Shown: one piece after another, positions 22,253-33,029 of the stretch | Position numbering within the stretch: position 1 is the first letter of the stretch | Layout: each line of letters opens with the position of its first letter | DNA from: Peltaster fructicola | Taxonomy: Eukaryota > Ascomycota > Dothideomycetes | Length of the DNA: 64,000 nucleotides | Assembly: GCA_001592805.2 (NCBI GenBank) | Contig: CP051141.1 | Coordinates: forward strand, 1,488,001-1,552,000 | Direction of reading: 5' to 3' | The notes under the pieces: generated by a model | Told to the model about the DNA's origin: nothing | Seen by the model: the letters and a program-made list of their open reading frames with translations, nothing else | Database searches by the model: none | Made by a program: the position numbers and the translations under genes

Positions 22253-23744
22253 ATGCCGACTGCAGACTACAACCCACGGGCGAGCATGGCGCGCACCTTG
22301 CAGACAAATCAGCATAAACAGAAACGCGAGGAGGATGGAGATACTTTCTTGACACTGGTATGGCACCACATTGAGACGACGCAATATGCTGACTGTTCGT
22401 TAGCCCGACAAGGAGATCACAGGTTGTATCAGTGATATTGGCCTCAACTTCACCGTGGACGACTTGCGCAAACCCAATCCACAACAGATACAGAAGATTT
22501 TCGAGTGGTTCGCCGAGCTACTCACAAACACAACGAGAGAAGTTGTCGCACCGGCGATGAAGATCGCAGCAGAAGACATGTGCGGCGACGAGGCCGATCG
22601 AATCTTTACAGCTGACACTCGTGAGCTCATGGCCTTCTTCGTGACGTTACGACGACTGCTCCTCGAATGTGGCATCAAGGATTTCACATTCTCAGACCTG
22701 TACCGACCGACGCACCAACGCCTTGTCAAGATTTTCAGCTACATCATCAACTTCATCCGATTTCGAGAATCGCAAACAGATGTGATCGACGAGCACAGCA
22801 ACACCTCAGAGAAGACGAAGAACATGATCGAGCAATGCTATCACACAAACCAAGAGAAGGCTGAGCAGCTGGAAGAGATGCAGCGGAATAGAGAGAATGT
22901 CGAGATTGCGCTGCAAGAGAAGGAGAAACGGACACGAGAGCTTCGGACACGATTACTGGAACTCAAAGCGAGCCAAGAGCGTGTCACTGACAAGCTGGAA
23001 CGAGTAAAGGCTGAGCAGGCAAAGCTCAAGACAATGCTCGAGGACAGAAACGTCTCGATCATGAACACGCGACAGGAAGCAAGCAAGTTACGACCATATA
23101 TTGAGCAATCTCCTGCATCGCTGGAGCAGTCATTGCGAGAGCTGAGCGCCAACCTCAATCGAGACCGAACAGAGACCGACAGATTGGACAGACGGTCGAG
23201 AGCGCTGCAAACGAGCTGTGACACATTCACGACCCTGACCACAGACATCACGATGCTATATCGTTTGCTCACGGACACGCAGAACGACCTACAACGCGAG
23301 GATGAAGAGCAAACAAAGGCCAACAAGAACCGTGAAGCGCTTGCAGAGCAGACCAACAACGTTCGTGAGATCGAGCGGCAAGAGAAGATGCTTAGAAAGC
23401 AACTCGAGCAGTGGCAAGCACGAACTGAAAAGCTGCGAGTCGACGCAGAAAAGAAAGCCACCAGCGCAAGAGAGAAGATGGAAAGTCTGAGGGCGACGCA
23501 CAAGGAGCTGAGCATCGAGCGGCGAGACCGTGGTGAGGAAGTTGAGAAGAGGCGAATTCGGATCGAACAGACTGAGAAAAAGGTATGTTTGTTGGAACTC
23601 TGTCTTGATTTACGCTAACTCCCAACACAGATGGTCGACCTGAAAGAGAACATCGAGCGAGAGGTACAGAGTGCGCGAGAGGAGTACATGAAGATGGAGA
23701 GTCACATCCGGTTGTACATTACCGAGATGGAGCAAAGTATATGA
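22253..23744 (+). CDS. NUF2: Kinetochore protein Nuf2 (Ndc80 complex)
   Basis: Three exons (22253-22357, 22404-23582, 23631-23744) give 465 residues; introns are 46 and 48 nt. After a short basic leader, splicing creates [20 protein letters not shown], the start of the calponin-homology domain. The domain continues with [39 protein letters not shown] and [14 protein letters not shown]. From about residue 160 the rest is a long coiled coil. Nuf2 pairs with Ndc80 to bind microtubules at the outer kinetochore during mitosis. Length is right for the family. It is convergent with the next gene (24004-24747). Confidence 0.96.
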
Positions 23745-24003
23745 GTGAATGACAATGACTTGCCAGACAATCGTGCTCGGTGCCTACGAATGGTCAGCCA
23801 ATACTCCTTGCAACGTCTTGATCTCGTATGGTGTGAGCAAAGTGTAATCAGTTGTTTGAGCTCTTTTATTGGTTCCACATGATTGTTAGGAACAGGTCTG
23901 TGAATAAAAGGTTTTCATCCTTGGAAGTGAACAGCAGGGTACAACATACCTAGACGTCGAGAAGTGGTTTGTTAAGCGATGCAGCCCACAATGCTGCATC
24001 ATT

Positions 24004-24747
24004 TCAACTCGTCGTTTGCTTGAAGATCATCCATCTTTCAGCTACTTGACGTATCTTGATCGTGCGACCGACCCAGCCGCGACTACCAGGTCCGAATGTC
24101 TTCGTGCGAATGTCCACGATCCCGATATCTTCGTCCCATGGATTCGATGGCGCTGCCTGTTCGACGGTATCATCCGTGGTAGGTGCAGCATCTAGCGCAT
24201 CCGAGGTCTGCATGGCTGGTGAAGTCTCACACAGGATTAATGTCGCACTAAGCACATCGGCAGCATCTATAGCCAGCGCGAAAGTGCGGTTCAGACCTTG
24301 CGCCGAGAAAGAGGATGTCGGCCTGTGAAGCGAAATTGGGTCGAGGACAGCAATGAGAGTTCGAGATGGTTGCTCGCCGGTTGATTGCTGCTCTTGTCCT
24401 GTTTGGCTGACTGGCACAGTGAGCGATGCTAAGAGCGCTCTAAGCTGGACAAGGTTCGTGACGAACGCGACTCGCATCGTACTGCAAGAAGCAAGCAGTC
24501 GCATAGTCAGTCGTGAGCGTAGCGAACGCTGTAAATGTCTGACTGTGAGATCCAGATTGCTCAGGTCGCGTTGATCATCGCTCGTCGTGGGTCGCTTCAC
24601 ATCCTCCTCAAGGCGCGTTACGAAGGCCTCTCGAGACGAGCAGATGATGCACCATGACGGCAAAGTATGGTTGGCAATGATGTGCTGGACGAATTGTAGT
24701 AGATTGTAGTCTTCTAAGATGTATGGTTGTATTGTGCTGCTCTGCAT
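24004..24747 (-). CDS. Uncharacterised protein
   Basis: A single uninterrupted frame of 247 residues with an ATG at 24747. I do not recognise the family. Visible features are an N-terminal hydrophobic/aromatic segment (YILEDYNLLQFVQHIIANH, then WCIICSSREAFV), a central hydrophobic strand preceded by Thr (TLIAVLDPISLH), an acidic linker (NPWDEDIGIVDI) and a C-terminal basic/aromatic motif (GRTIKIRQVAERWMIFK). The alternation of strands with a final basic Trp motif loosely recalls small RecA-fold accessory proteins without a Walker A box, but this is only an impression. It shares a short upstream region with the divergent AP-3 beta gene. Confidence 0.65.
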   Translation of the reverse strand: MQSSTIQPYILEDYNLLQFVQHIIANHTLPSWCIICSSREAFVTRLEEDVKRPTTSDDQRDLSNLDLTVRHLQRSLRSRLTMRLLASCSTMRVAFVTNLVQLRALLASLTVPVSQTGQEQQSTGEQPSRTLIAVLDPISLHRPTSSFSAQGLNRTFALAIDAADVLSATLILCETSPAMQTSDALDAAPTTDDTVEQAAPSNPWDEDIGIVDIRTKTFGPGSRGWVGRTIKIRQVAERWMIFKQTTS

Positions 24748-25041
24748 TTGAGGTCGCAGTAGCGTGCTAACCGGCGGCTCCTAGCACGGAAAAGTTGACC
24801 ATACTGGCATTTGCCTTGGCCGACATGCCGACATACCGCTGATGCTGATGACAGCAGGGCGCGAGGACTGATGTCTGTCTAAGGCGAGGTTGAAGATGAA
24901 AAGGGCGAGTCCAGAGGAAGTCGCAAATTCTTAATATTTCATTACCGAAAGGTCTGTGCGCGGTCTCCACAGCATCACATCATGAGAGCAACAGGTAAAC
25001 TTTGGTCTGATACATGCATCTCTACTTGTTAGAGCGTCGGG

Positions 25042-27489
25042 ATGGAGTCTGTTTCGAGGCTGGGATCCTTGCTGGAGAGTGGTATGGCGAGTTGATCACC
25101 CTATATTGCTTGGCGCTGACCTCAATGAAGCACGAGACCTCACGCTTGAGGCCGCAAAGGATGTTGGCCCCCGGAGATCGACTCGGGCGCTTCCTGCGCA
25201 GCAGATCAAGAAGTTGCTCGACAGCAGAAACGAGCGCGATGTGCTTGATGGATTACGACGAGTTGTGTCCGTCAGTCGCACTCAATATTACGACAGTCGT
25301 GTCAAGATCTGACGACTTGACAGATGCAGTACACGAATCCTCCTCAACCGACATTAACATATTTCCCAGCAGTGCTGAAGACACTATCGAATCAATCACC
25401 TTCGACCAGGCCCTTAGTATACAACTATTTGCTCCATCATGCAGAAGCCGATCCAGATACTGCCTTACTGGCGATCAACACAATTCAGAAGTCGTTGTCT
25501 GATAGCAATCCACGTGTGCGTGCTCTCGCCCTGAAGACAATGGCTGGGATCAGAGTGTCAGTCATCTCACAGATTGTGAGCCTAGCAATCAAAAAGGGAA
25601 CAGCAGACCTCTCGCCAATCGTTCGCAAAACCGCTGCATTGGCTTGCGTGAAGTGCATAAGGTTGGACCCAAGCACACGACCACAGATTGAGGAGCATAT
25701 CGCTGTCTTACTCGCAGATCAGCAGTATTACGTCGCTGGTGCAGCAGTACAGGCGTTTATGCAGATCTGTCCAGATCGTCTTGACTTGATTCACCCAGTC
25801 TATCGCAAGCTCTGCAAGATGGTCGTCGACATGGACGAGTGGGGACAGATAGCAACTCTGCGTCTTATGACATTCTACAGCAGGAAGTGCTTCCCACGAC
25901 GAACAAAACGTGTCAAGAAAGCGCCGACCCAAGAGCAAAGAGCTCAAGACTTTTATGCAGAATCTGACACTAAGACCGAAGAACCAGGAGACTACGACGA
26001 GGTCGAGGATGTCGAGCCAGACCTCGATCTGTTGTTGCATTCTGTCCAGCAGCTGTTACAAAGTCGTAACTCGGCTGTGATTGTCGCTGTGACACGATTA
26101 TACCTGTACTTATCACCATCAGGATATCTTAGCAATACTGTTGGACCTCTGATAGGCCTCCTGAGGTCGCCACAGGACATCAGAGAAGTCGCCCTGTACA
26201 ACATAGCGCAAGTCTGTGTCAAGCTACCAGCACAGTTCGTGCCACATATGCGCCATTTCTTGGTGAAGAGCAACGACTCGTCAAGGACGCGGATACTCAA
26301 ACTTGAGCTTCTGACACTCGTCTTCAAGTTTCTATCAAGCGAGGATCAGGACCTCATCTTAGCCGAGCTGGAGCACTTCTCGCAAAGCCATGATGCCGAG
26401 CTAGTCCGGGAGGCTGTCAGAGCTATAGGACGCTGTGCTCAGTCTGAGGACGCTCGCACTTCACGTAAGTGTCTTACGTTACTTCTCAAGCAGATCCACA
26501 GTGCAGACACACATCTTGTGGGAGAGGCTGTCGAAGTGGTACGGCATATGATTCAAAGGGAGCCTGAACAACACAGGAAGACAGTGATTCGACTGGCGAA
26601 GAACCTTGACACGTTGGTCTCACCAACAGCTCGTGCAAGCATTATCTGGCTTGTGGGAGAATCTGCTGGTCACGACTTTGAGAATAACATTGCACCCGAC
26701 GTATTGCGGATCCTTGTGAAGGGTTATGCAGCCGAGACGGATATCGTCAAAGAGCAGATTGTGCTTCTAGGCGCAAAGGTGTACCTTCACAACATAAATG
26801 CGAATAGCGAAAAGCGAAAGACGATCGAGGCTTTGAACAGTTCAGATGCTGCCGCTCCTGAGCCCAACGGCGAGGATGATGAACAGGATCAGATATACCA
26901 ATTATTCCAGCACATCCTCCTTCTGGCACGATATACATCAAGCTACGACATAAGAGACAGGGCCCGCATGTACCGGTCATTGCTCTCAACAGCAAGCAGC
27001 ACAGAACTTGCGAGCTTGCTTCTTTTGGCGCCTAAGCCAATACCTCAAGCACCTTCCCCGAGTGAGCTGCGCAGAGATCTCACTCTCGGTACAGCCACAC
27101 TCGTTCTCGGAGATGAAGTTGGAGCTGGTGGTCTTCGAGGCTACGAGCAGATCCCGAACTGGGTCAAAGCTGGCGACGAACCTGATCAGCGCCTTCGTGC
27201 GGTAGGGGAGACCAGGGCAGAGCAGTCTCTACGACAATCAACATCTGCTGGTCGACAACTTGATGATGCACTCGAGGCAGATCCAACGTACAGGAGCGCA
27301 GGATCTAAGGCCAAGACTCTTGATGACTGGTTGGACGAAGAAGATGACACTGATGCTGAGGATGATAGCGAGGATGAAGAGGACGAAGAGGAGTCCTCAG
27401 AGTACGAAAGTGACACCGAGAGCGAGGAGGGAACTGACAGTGAAGACGATGAGAAAGCCGGCCTTGTGCGACAGACTGCGGTCGATTGA
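25042..27489 (+). CDS. APL6: AP-3 complex subunit beta
   Basis: Three exons (25042-25081, 25131-25270, 25324-27489) give 781 residues, with introns of 49 and 53 nt. Splicing produces MESVSRLGSLLESARDLTLE and LLDSRNERDVLDGLRRVVS, the expected N-terminus. The trunk follows: VYNYLLHHAEADPDTALLAI, MAGIRVSVISQIVSLAIKKG, CPDRLDLIHPVYRKL and VDMDEWGQIATLRLMTFYSRKCFPRR in sections. This is the adaptin HEAT-repeat solenoid of the AP-3 beta chain, which sorts cargo from Golgi/endosome to the vacuole. The C-terminus is a long acidic Ser/Glu/Asp hinge without an ear domain, as I recall for fungal orthologues. The second intron uses the less common donor GTCAGT. Confidence 0.95.
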
Positions 27490-27994
27490 GACTGCATGTG
27501 TGCGACTTACTATTCAAGGCCTGCCTCCGCGATCTATACCTCGATCAGGTTGTCCATCTGGATAGTGCATTGTCTCAATCAAAGTGCTATTGCAGGCAAA
27601 GCCTTGGTGTCGATAGCTGCAAATGAATCATGCAGAGCAGGGAGTCATATCAACTCGGACAGCTACAGGCCTGACTCATATACTCTTGCAAAGAAACTAC
27701 TCGGATAGGCCGCTGCCTTCGAGCAACCTCGACTTTGTAGCATCGATGACGCTGTAGCATGAAATATCTTATGTCTTCCTAAGCGTGCCAGCACACAATG
27801 AGGCCGATCAGATTACCTGTGCTGCTCGAAAAGACGTGAGAAGACGAATGTGAGATGAAGTGGATTGAACGTGAAAAGTCCACGACGAGCAGTGCTGTGT
27901 CAGCCATTTGCTGCAGGACACACTTTGAAACGACCCCGAACCATGCTGATCTGACAAGATGTTGACAGAAAGAAAGCCGTACAGAACACTCAGC
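27490..27994. other. Convergent intergenic region
   Basis: About 500 bases lie between two convergent stop codons. No coding, RNA or repeat signal is seen. Confidence 0.4.
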
Positions 27995-29423
27995 CTATTT
28001 GCGGCGCTTGTCTTGATGCGTCACATTTGCTTCCGCGCCCATCTGCTGATCATCCTCCTGATCGTGGTCAAAGCCACGCTTGTTACCTGGATAGTGCTCC
28101 CTAGCCAGGCGTGTCCACTTGTTCTCATGTGGTGATGTGTCGCTAGCTGCCGTACGTTGCACAGCGTGGCTACTGACTGGGCGAGGAGGTCCCGTAACTC
28201 CAAGTCTGGCAAGTACTGCATCTTGATCGTCCTGTCGAGACTCGTGTGCACTGCGTCTGTCATTGTAGAGATCGTTTGAAGCAGGTCCGTTGACTCCATG
28301 GTATCTGTCTTGACTTCTGGACTCTTGACGGGACCTTTTGTTGTGATCGTCTCCTGATGGTTCAGTATCTGTCTGACTGAGCATTCGCTTTTTGTTACTA
28401 CTGCTGTGCTGATCTGAACCCCTCCTTTGTTGTGGTTGTTGCACGCTGGGTCGTCGTAGATTGGGCTTGTTCTCCAGCCACACTGTATCAATGCGATTGC
28501 GGAAGTCTGACTTTAGGCGTGAAGAGTTCACAAGATTAGTTGTGTTGAGAGGAAGAGATCGAAAGATGAGATCGTTTTTGATGTGATTCCACTCTGAAGT
28601 CTCGCGACAGGCCTTGAGTTGGATCGTGCAGCTGCTCCACTGAATGATGATAGGACACACAACGATCAGCATCGTACTTCTCCTTCGGATCCGGCGCCGA
28701 AGCTACCTCGTTTGCCTCGGTCCACGTTGCGGGAAGTGCCTTGTGTGCAGGAAGGGCAGTCTTCATGTTGACCAGGCCTATGCTCAAGTCCTTGACGATC
28801 TCGGACTCGCGTGTAGCATAGTAGCAAGGTCTGGTGTATTCGCAGTAGTCTTCGTGTGACTCATCGAGATCGTCATTCGGACCGCTAGCCTTGCCCTGGT
28901 CAAAAGCGCCTGCGATGTTGATGCTTGGAGCCGAGTTGTGGCGTTGGCGTGCAGCTTGCTCGACTAGGTTATGTGGTTGAGGTGGCGCTGGCCAGGCAGC
29001 TGAATGACTCGTCAATGGATGTGCAGATTGTGGGACATGCGTCGCGTATGGCGACTGAGCGTAGGGCTGGGCAGAGTATTGTTGGTAATAGGCAGAGTAG
29101 TCAGGATAGCCAGGATAGCTGTAACCGTAAGCAGCCCAATACTGCTGTGCCTGTTGCATGGAGAGATCGTAGGCTTGTTGGTTTCCAGCTCCTACTCCAT
29201 AGCCCCAAGCGTTGTATGGTGTTGTTTGAGCTGCTGGCGGAACATAGCCTGGTGGTGGAGCATATTTGGTTGTGATCATGCCACCAGTCTTGACCTTTTT
29301 CGCAGGTGGTCTACACATATGTTAGTGATGCGAACAGACGGCAGCTTTCGAAACATACCCATTCGACTGGTCGTACGTCGGCATTTGAGGCCAGTGCCCT
29401 GGCGGACTGTACCCATGCTGCAT
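27995..29423 (-). CDS. Conserved-looking protein with a Tyr/Pro/Gln-rich N-terminus, function unknown
   Basis: Three exons (29423-29359, 29310-28678, 28631-27995) give 444 residues, with introns of 48 and 46 nt. The N-terminus is low-complexity and rich in Tyr, Pro and Gln (TKYAPPPGYVPPAAQTTPY, then YSYPGYPDYSAYYQQYSAQ). A core follows with YTRPCYYATRESEIVKDLS, MKTALPAHKALPATWTEAN and ETSEWNHIKNDLIF, which I recall from uncharacterised fungal proteins. The tail is charged and Arg/Ser/Lys-rich (about the last 170 residues), suggesting a nuclear or RNA-related role, but that is inference. The second intron (28632-28677, gtacga...gagcag) is needed to join two frames. Confidence 0.75.
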
Positions 29424-30051
29424 TGCACACTATCTTGAAAAGATGGAGGGTAGGGAGTAGAAGAAAATGACTATCGGACAAGAAAACGTCGATTTAGAAT
29501 CGATGAGGCGACGACGAATGAACTCGAAATAGATTCAGTCTTCGAAGGAGAAAGCTTTTGCAAGTCGACACTGATGGAGAGGTTCGATGAAGCTGTGCCA
29601 GACACTGCAGGAGATACCTCCCTGCTTACATCAGGGATGATCGAGTGAGTTGTTCGTAGTATCTTGAATCTGTCGCAATGTAGGATCTGCAGCGTCCGTC
29701 AGTGATTGGCCTCGTGATTCGATCCACGATGGCTGACGGCGATGGTTTGAACGGGATAACAACAATGTTGTGATTGCAAACAAATTATTGGCAACGTGCC
29801 ACGAGTTATGACAATCGCTAGCCTTGTGCAGAAGTTGTGGTATGCAACTTCCAGTCGAGGATAGATGTCCACAGAACCACTTTCGAGAATCATAGCCTCC
29901 TCTTCTCACTAACTCCTAGCTGGCAGACCGAAGTATTGTCCATGGATTGAATTCGCGCCTTTCTCCACGTCGACAGCGCATTGCGTCCGAATGACTTCGC
30001 CATTGATCGAGCCCAATCCTTTACGGATACACCTTCAGCACTTCCGTAGAT
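29424..30051. other. Divergent intergenic region upstream of PPG1
   Basis: About 630 bases lie between two divergent start codons. Short minus ORFs at 29631-29909 show no domain. No TATA or RNA element is called. Confidence 0.4.
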
Positions 30052-31130
30052 ATGCCTGGTCTTCCAGGTAAGGCATCGCTACTCACCCCTTATATGGTCA
30101 CTGATAGTGTGCACAGCTAGTGTAGACCTTGACGAATGTATCGATCGACTCTACCGAAAAGAGCTTCTCGCCGATTCAGTAATTGAGGCGATATGTGCGA
30201 AGACGAAAGAGCTGTTAATGAAAGAGAGCAATGTTGTACATATACAGGCGCCGGTCACTGTGGTTGGCGACATACACGGACAGTTCTTCGACATGATAGA
30301 GATCTTCAAAATCGGCGGCTTTTGTCCTGATACCAATTATTTGTTCCTTGGTAGGTCACGCGACACACATGGATACTGCTGGAGACCACGTATGCTGACT
30401 AGGAGGTGCAGGTGACTATGTGGATCGAGGTCTCTTCAGCATCGAGACAATCAGCCTGCTAGTCTGTCTAAAACTACGATATCCACAGCGAGTACACCTA
30501 ATTCGTGGCAACCATGAGAGCAGAGGTGTCACACAGTCCTATGGTTTCTATACAGAGTGCTCGCGCAAGTACGGCAATCCTGCGGTCTGGCATTACTTCA
30601 CAGATATGTTCGATTATCTGTCCTTAAGCTGCGTTATCGACGACAAGATCTTTTGCGTGCATGGCGGGTTGAGTCCAAGCATACATTCGATCGATCAGAT
30701 CAAGATCATCGACAGATTTCGAGAGATACCGCACGAAGGTCCGATGGCAGATCTGGTATGGTCAGATCCGGACGCTGAGCGAGACGAATTCAGCCTCTCG
30801 CCTCGAGGTGCTGGCTACACTTTTGGCGCACAAGTGGTCAAGAAGTTCCTGGAGGTCAATAGCATGAATCACATCCTGCGAGCACACCAGCTGTGCAACG
30901 AGGGATACATGGTCATGTTCGACGATCGGCTTTCCACCGTCTGGAGTGCTCCGAACTACTGCTATAGATGTGGTAATCTTGCGAGCGTGCTCGAGGTCGG
31001 CCCAGGAGGTGAGCGCAAATGGAATGTGTTTGATGCTGCACCGGAAAATGAGAGTCATCGGCTCGAGCAGCAACAGCAACAGCAGCAGCAGCACGCAGGA
31101 GCAGATCCAGTCAGAGATTACTTCTTGTAG
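30052..31130 (+). CDS. PPG1: Serine/threonine protein phosphatase Ppg1 (PP2A-like catalytic subunit)
   Basis: Three exons (30052-30067, 30117-30350, 30412-31130) give 322 residues. Splicing yields MPGLPASVDLDECIDRLY and LFLGDYVDRGLFSIETI. The metal-binding and catalytic motifs are intact: GDIHGQ, GDYVDRG and RGNHESRGVTQSYGFYTEC, followed by SAPNYCYRCGN. The last residues DYFL match the methylated PP2A-type C-terminus. The segments DLDECIDRLYRKELLAD and HIQAPVTVVGD match Ppg1 better than Sit4 or Pph3. In yeast Ppg1 acts with Far11 in a STRIPAK-like complex controlling mitophagy and glycogen. A run of eight Gln (31068-31091) lies just before the conserved tail. Confidence 0.94.
31068..31091 (+). 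repeat. CAG/CAA microsatellite encoding polyglutamine
   Basis: Eight Gln codons (mixed CAG and CAA) occur between the catalytic domain and the DYFL tail of Ppg1. It is a short, probably length-variable tract. Confidence 0.85.
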
Positions 31131-31402
31131 ATTGCATGAAAGGGCGTTTTGGGTTGATACTAGACGGGAGAGATACCACAACGAGATGTAACATTCGAAT
31201 ATGACATATGAAACTCATCGAATCCATTACAGTGGTTGCGTGCCAACGCGTTTGTTGTGTCACAAGTCCCGAGGCTCCAGCCTTCCCAGATCACCACCAG
31301 CTTCGCGACGTCGATCAATTTCGCTGTGCTGAGCTGTGACACCTTTTCCGTGCAGCACGGCTGCGACATGCACATTTGCTCGAAAGACGATGCACCGTGG
31401 CC

Positions 31403-33016
31403 ATGAAAGCCACTCTAACGACACTCCTTGCGACTGCATCAAACCTGTACGGGATCAGAGCACAACAGCAGAACGTCCTGGATCCGCAGCTTAGGGCCAA
31501 ATATCTTGCAGCATGTCCAGCTTACGAGCACTACTCGAAGGTGCCTCATGCGCCCTTTAGCGATGGGCCACTGAATTTGCCCTTCCAGAGGCCAGCAGAG
31601 ATATGTCGAACCTTCACATCGAGATGGGTCGAGACGGTCATACAGGATATGAACGAGCGCATGATAGACAAGGATCTTGCACGAATCTTCGAGAACGCAT
31701 TTCCAAACACACTCGACACGACTGTACGATGGCATGTCACAGAAGAAGAGGCTGGGAAAAAGACCAAGAGTGCGTGGGAAGGGACACAATCATTCATCGT
31801 TACTGGAGACATCAACGCTGAATGGCTGCGGGACAGCACAAACCAGCTCGCGCAATATCAGAAGCTGGCTAAGAAGGACGAGAGTATTGGCAACCTGATA
31901 CTGGGAGCTATCAACACACAGGCTGAGTACGTTCTGGAGGCACCGTATTGCAACGCCTTTCAGCCTCCACCGCCCAGCAAGCTCAAGCCGATCGCCAACT
32001 TTCAATCTGACAACGTCCATCCTGCTGTCGAGCCCTCACAAGTCTTCGAATGCAAGTATGAGCTCGACTCATTAGCGGCGTTCTTGTCCTTGACGAATCA
32101 GTACTACAACCACACCGGATCCACAGCATTCCTGACCCCACGATGGACCTCAGCAGTCGAGACATTGATCAAGACGATAGATCAGCAGAGCAAGTCGACA
32201 TTCGACCCTGAGACTGGCGCGTTTGTGCAACAAGAGTATCGCTTCCAGCGAACCACTAACACTGGCACTGAAACGTTGAACCTCGTTGGCAATGGCAATC
32301 CACTGAACTGGGGCACTGGTCTTGTACGATCAGCATTCCGTCCCAGCGATGACGCTACAATCTTGGGCTTCTTGATTCCAGCAAACGCCATGATGGCGAT
32401 CGAGCTACAGCGAACAGCAGCAATCCTAGCACAAGAGGGAAAGCCAAAGCTCGCAGACGAGTTACAGGCTCGTGGCGATCGAATACAAAAGGGTGTCTGG
32501 GAGCACGGAGTCGTTGCACACAAGGAGTGGGGTCATGTCTTTGCATTTGAGGTAGACGGCTACGGCTCGTCGATACTGATGGATGATGCGAATCTGCCTT
32601 CATTGCTTGCGCTGCCGCTCCTTGGTTTCGTCGGAGTGGACGAAAACACCTACAAGAACACTCGGAAGATGATCTTGTCAAAGCAGGGTAATCCATATTA
32701 CCTCGCAGGCGATGCATTCCGAGGCATTGGCGGTCCACACATTGGGCTGCAGAACGCCTGGCCAATGTCTGTGCTTGTCCAGATTATGACCAGCGATGAT
32801 GATGAGGAGATCGAGAGACTGCTTGATATGGTGAAAGCTGCTTCGCGACTGGGCTTAATCCACGAGAGCATCAACGTCGATAAGGTCGTCGAATACAGTC
32901 GTAGCTGGTTCGCGTGGGCCAATTCTGTCTTTGCACAGACTATCCTCGATCTCGCTGAGAGGAAGCCTCACATTCTCTTTGGCAGTAGTGCGCCGAAATA
33001 CGTGTTAGACAATTGA
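31403..33016 (+). CDS. Exo-alpha-1,6-mannosidase-like glycoside hydrolase, GH125 (DUF1237)
   Basis: A single exon of 537 residues from the ATG at 31403; the frame is open upstream but the signal peptide (MKATLTTLLATASNLYG) starts here. Family hallmarks are FIVTGDINAEWLRDSTNQL, FECKYELDSLAAFLSL, SAFRPSDDATILGFLIPAN, GHVFAFEVDGYGSSILMDDA and GIGGPHIGLQNAWPMSVL. GH125 enzymes hydrolyse alpha-1,6-linked mannose from N-glycan or mannan fragments by inversion. With its signal peptide this one likely acts in the secretory pathway or outside the cell. The stop lies only 13 bases from the stop of the convergent gene. Confidence 0.93.
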   Translation: MKATLTTLLATASNLYGIRAQQQNVLDPQLRAKYLAACPAYEHYSKVPHAPFSDGPLNLPFQRPAEICRTFTSRWVETVIQDMNERMIDKDLARIFENAFPNTLDTTVRWHVTEEEAGKKTKSAWEGTQSFIVTGDINAEWLRDSTNQLAQYQKLAKKDESIGNLILGAINTQAEYVLEAPYCNAFQPPPPSKLKPIANFQSDNVHPAVEPSQVFECKYELDSLAAFLSLTNQYYNHTGSTAFLTPRWTSAVETLIKTIDQQSKSTFDPETGAFVQQEYRFQRTTNTGTETLNLVGNGNPLNWGTGLVRSAFRPSDDATILGFLIPANAMMAIELQRTAAILAQEGKPKLADELQARGDRIQKGVWEHGVVAHKEWGHVFAFEVDGYGSSILMDDANLPSLLALPLLGFVGVDENTYKNTRKMILSKQGNPYYLAGDAFRGIGGPHIGLQNAWPMSVLVQIMTSDDDEEIERLLDMVKAASRLGLIHESINVDKVVEYSRSWFAWANSVFAQTILDLAERKPHILFGSSAPKYVLDN

Positions 33017-33029
33017 TAGACTGTCAAGG

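Noticed and set aside
27186-27497. Poly-Ser minus ORF at the end of the AP-3 beta gene
   Set aside because: It is antisense to the acidic Glu/Asp/Ser hinge of AP-3 beta.
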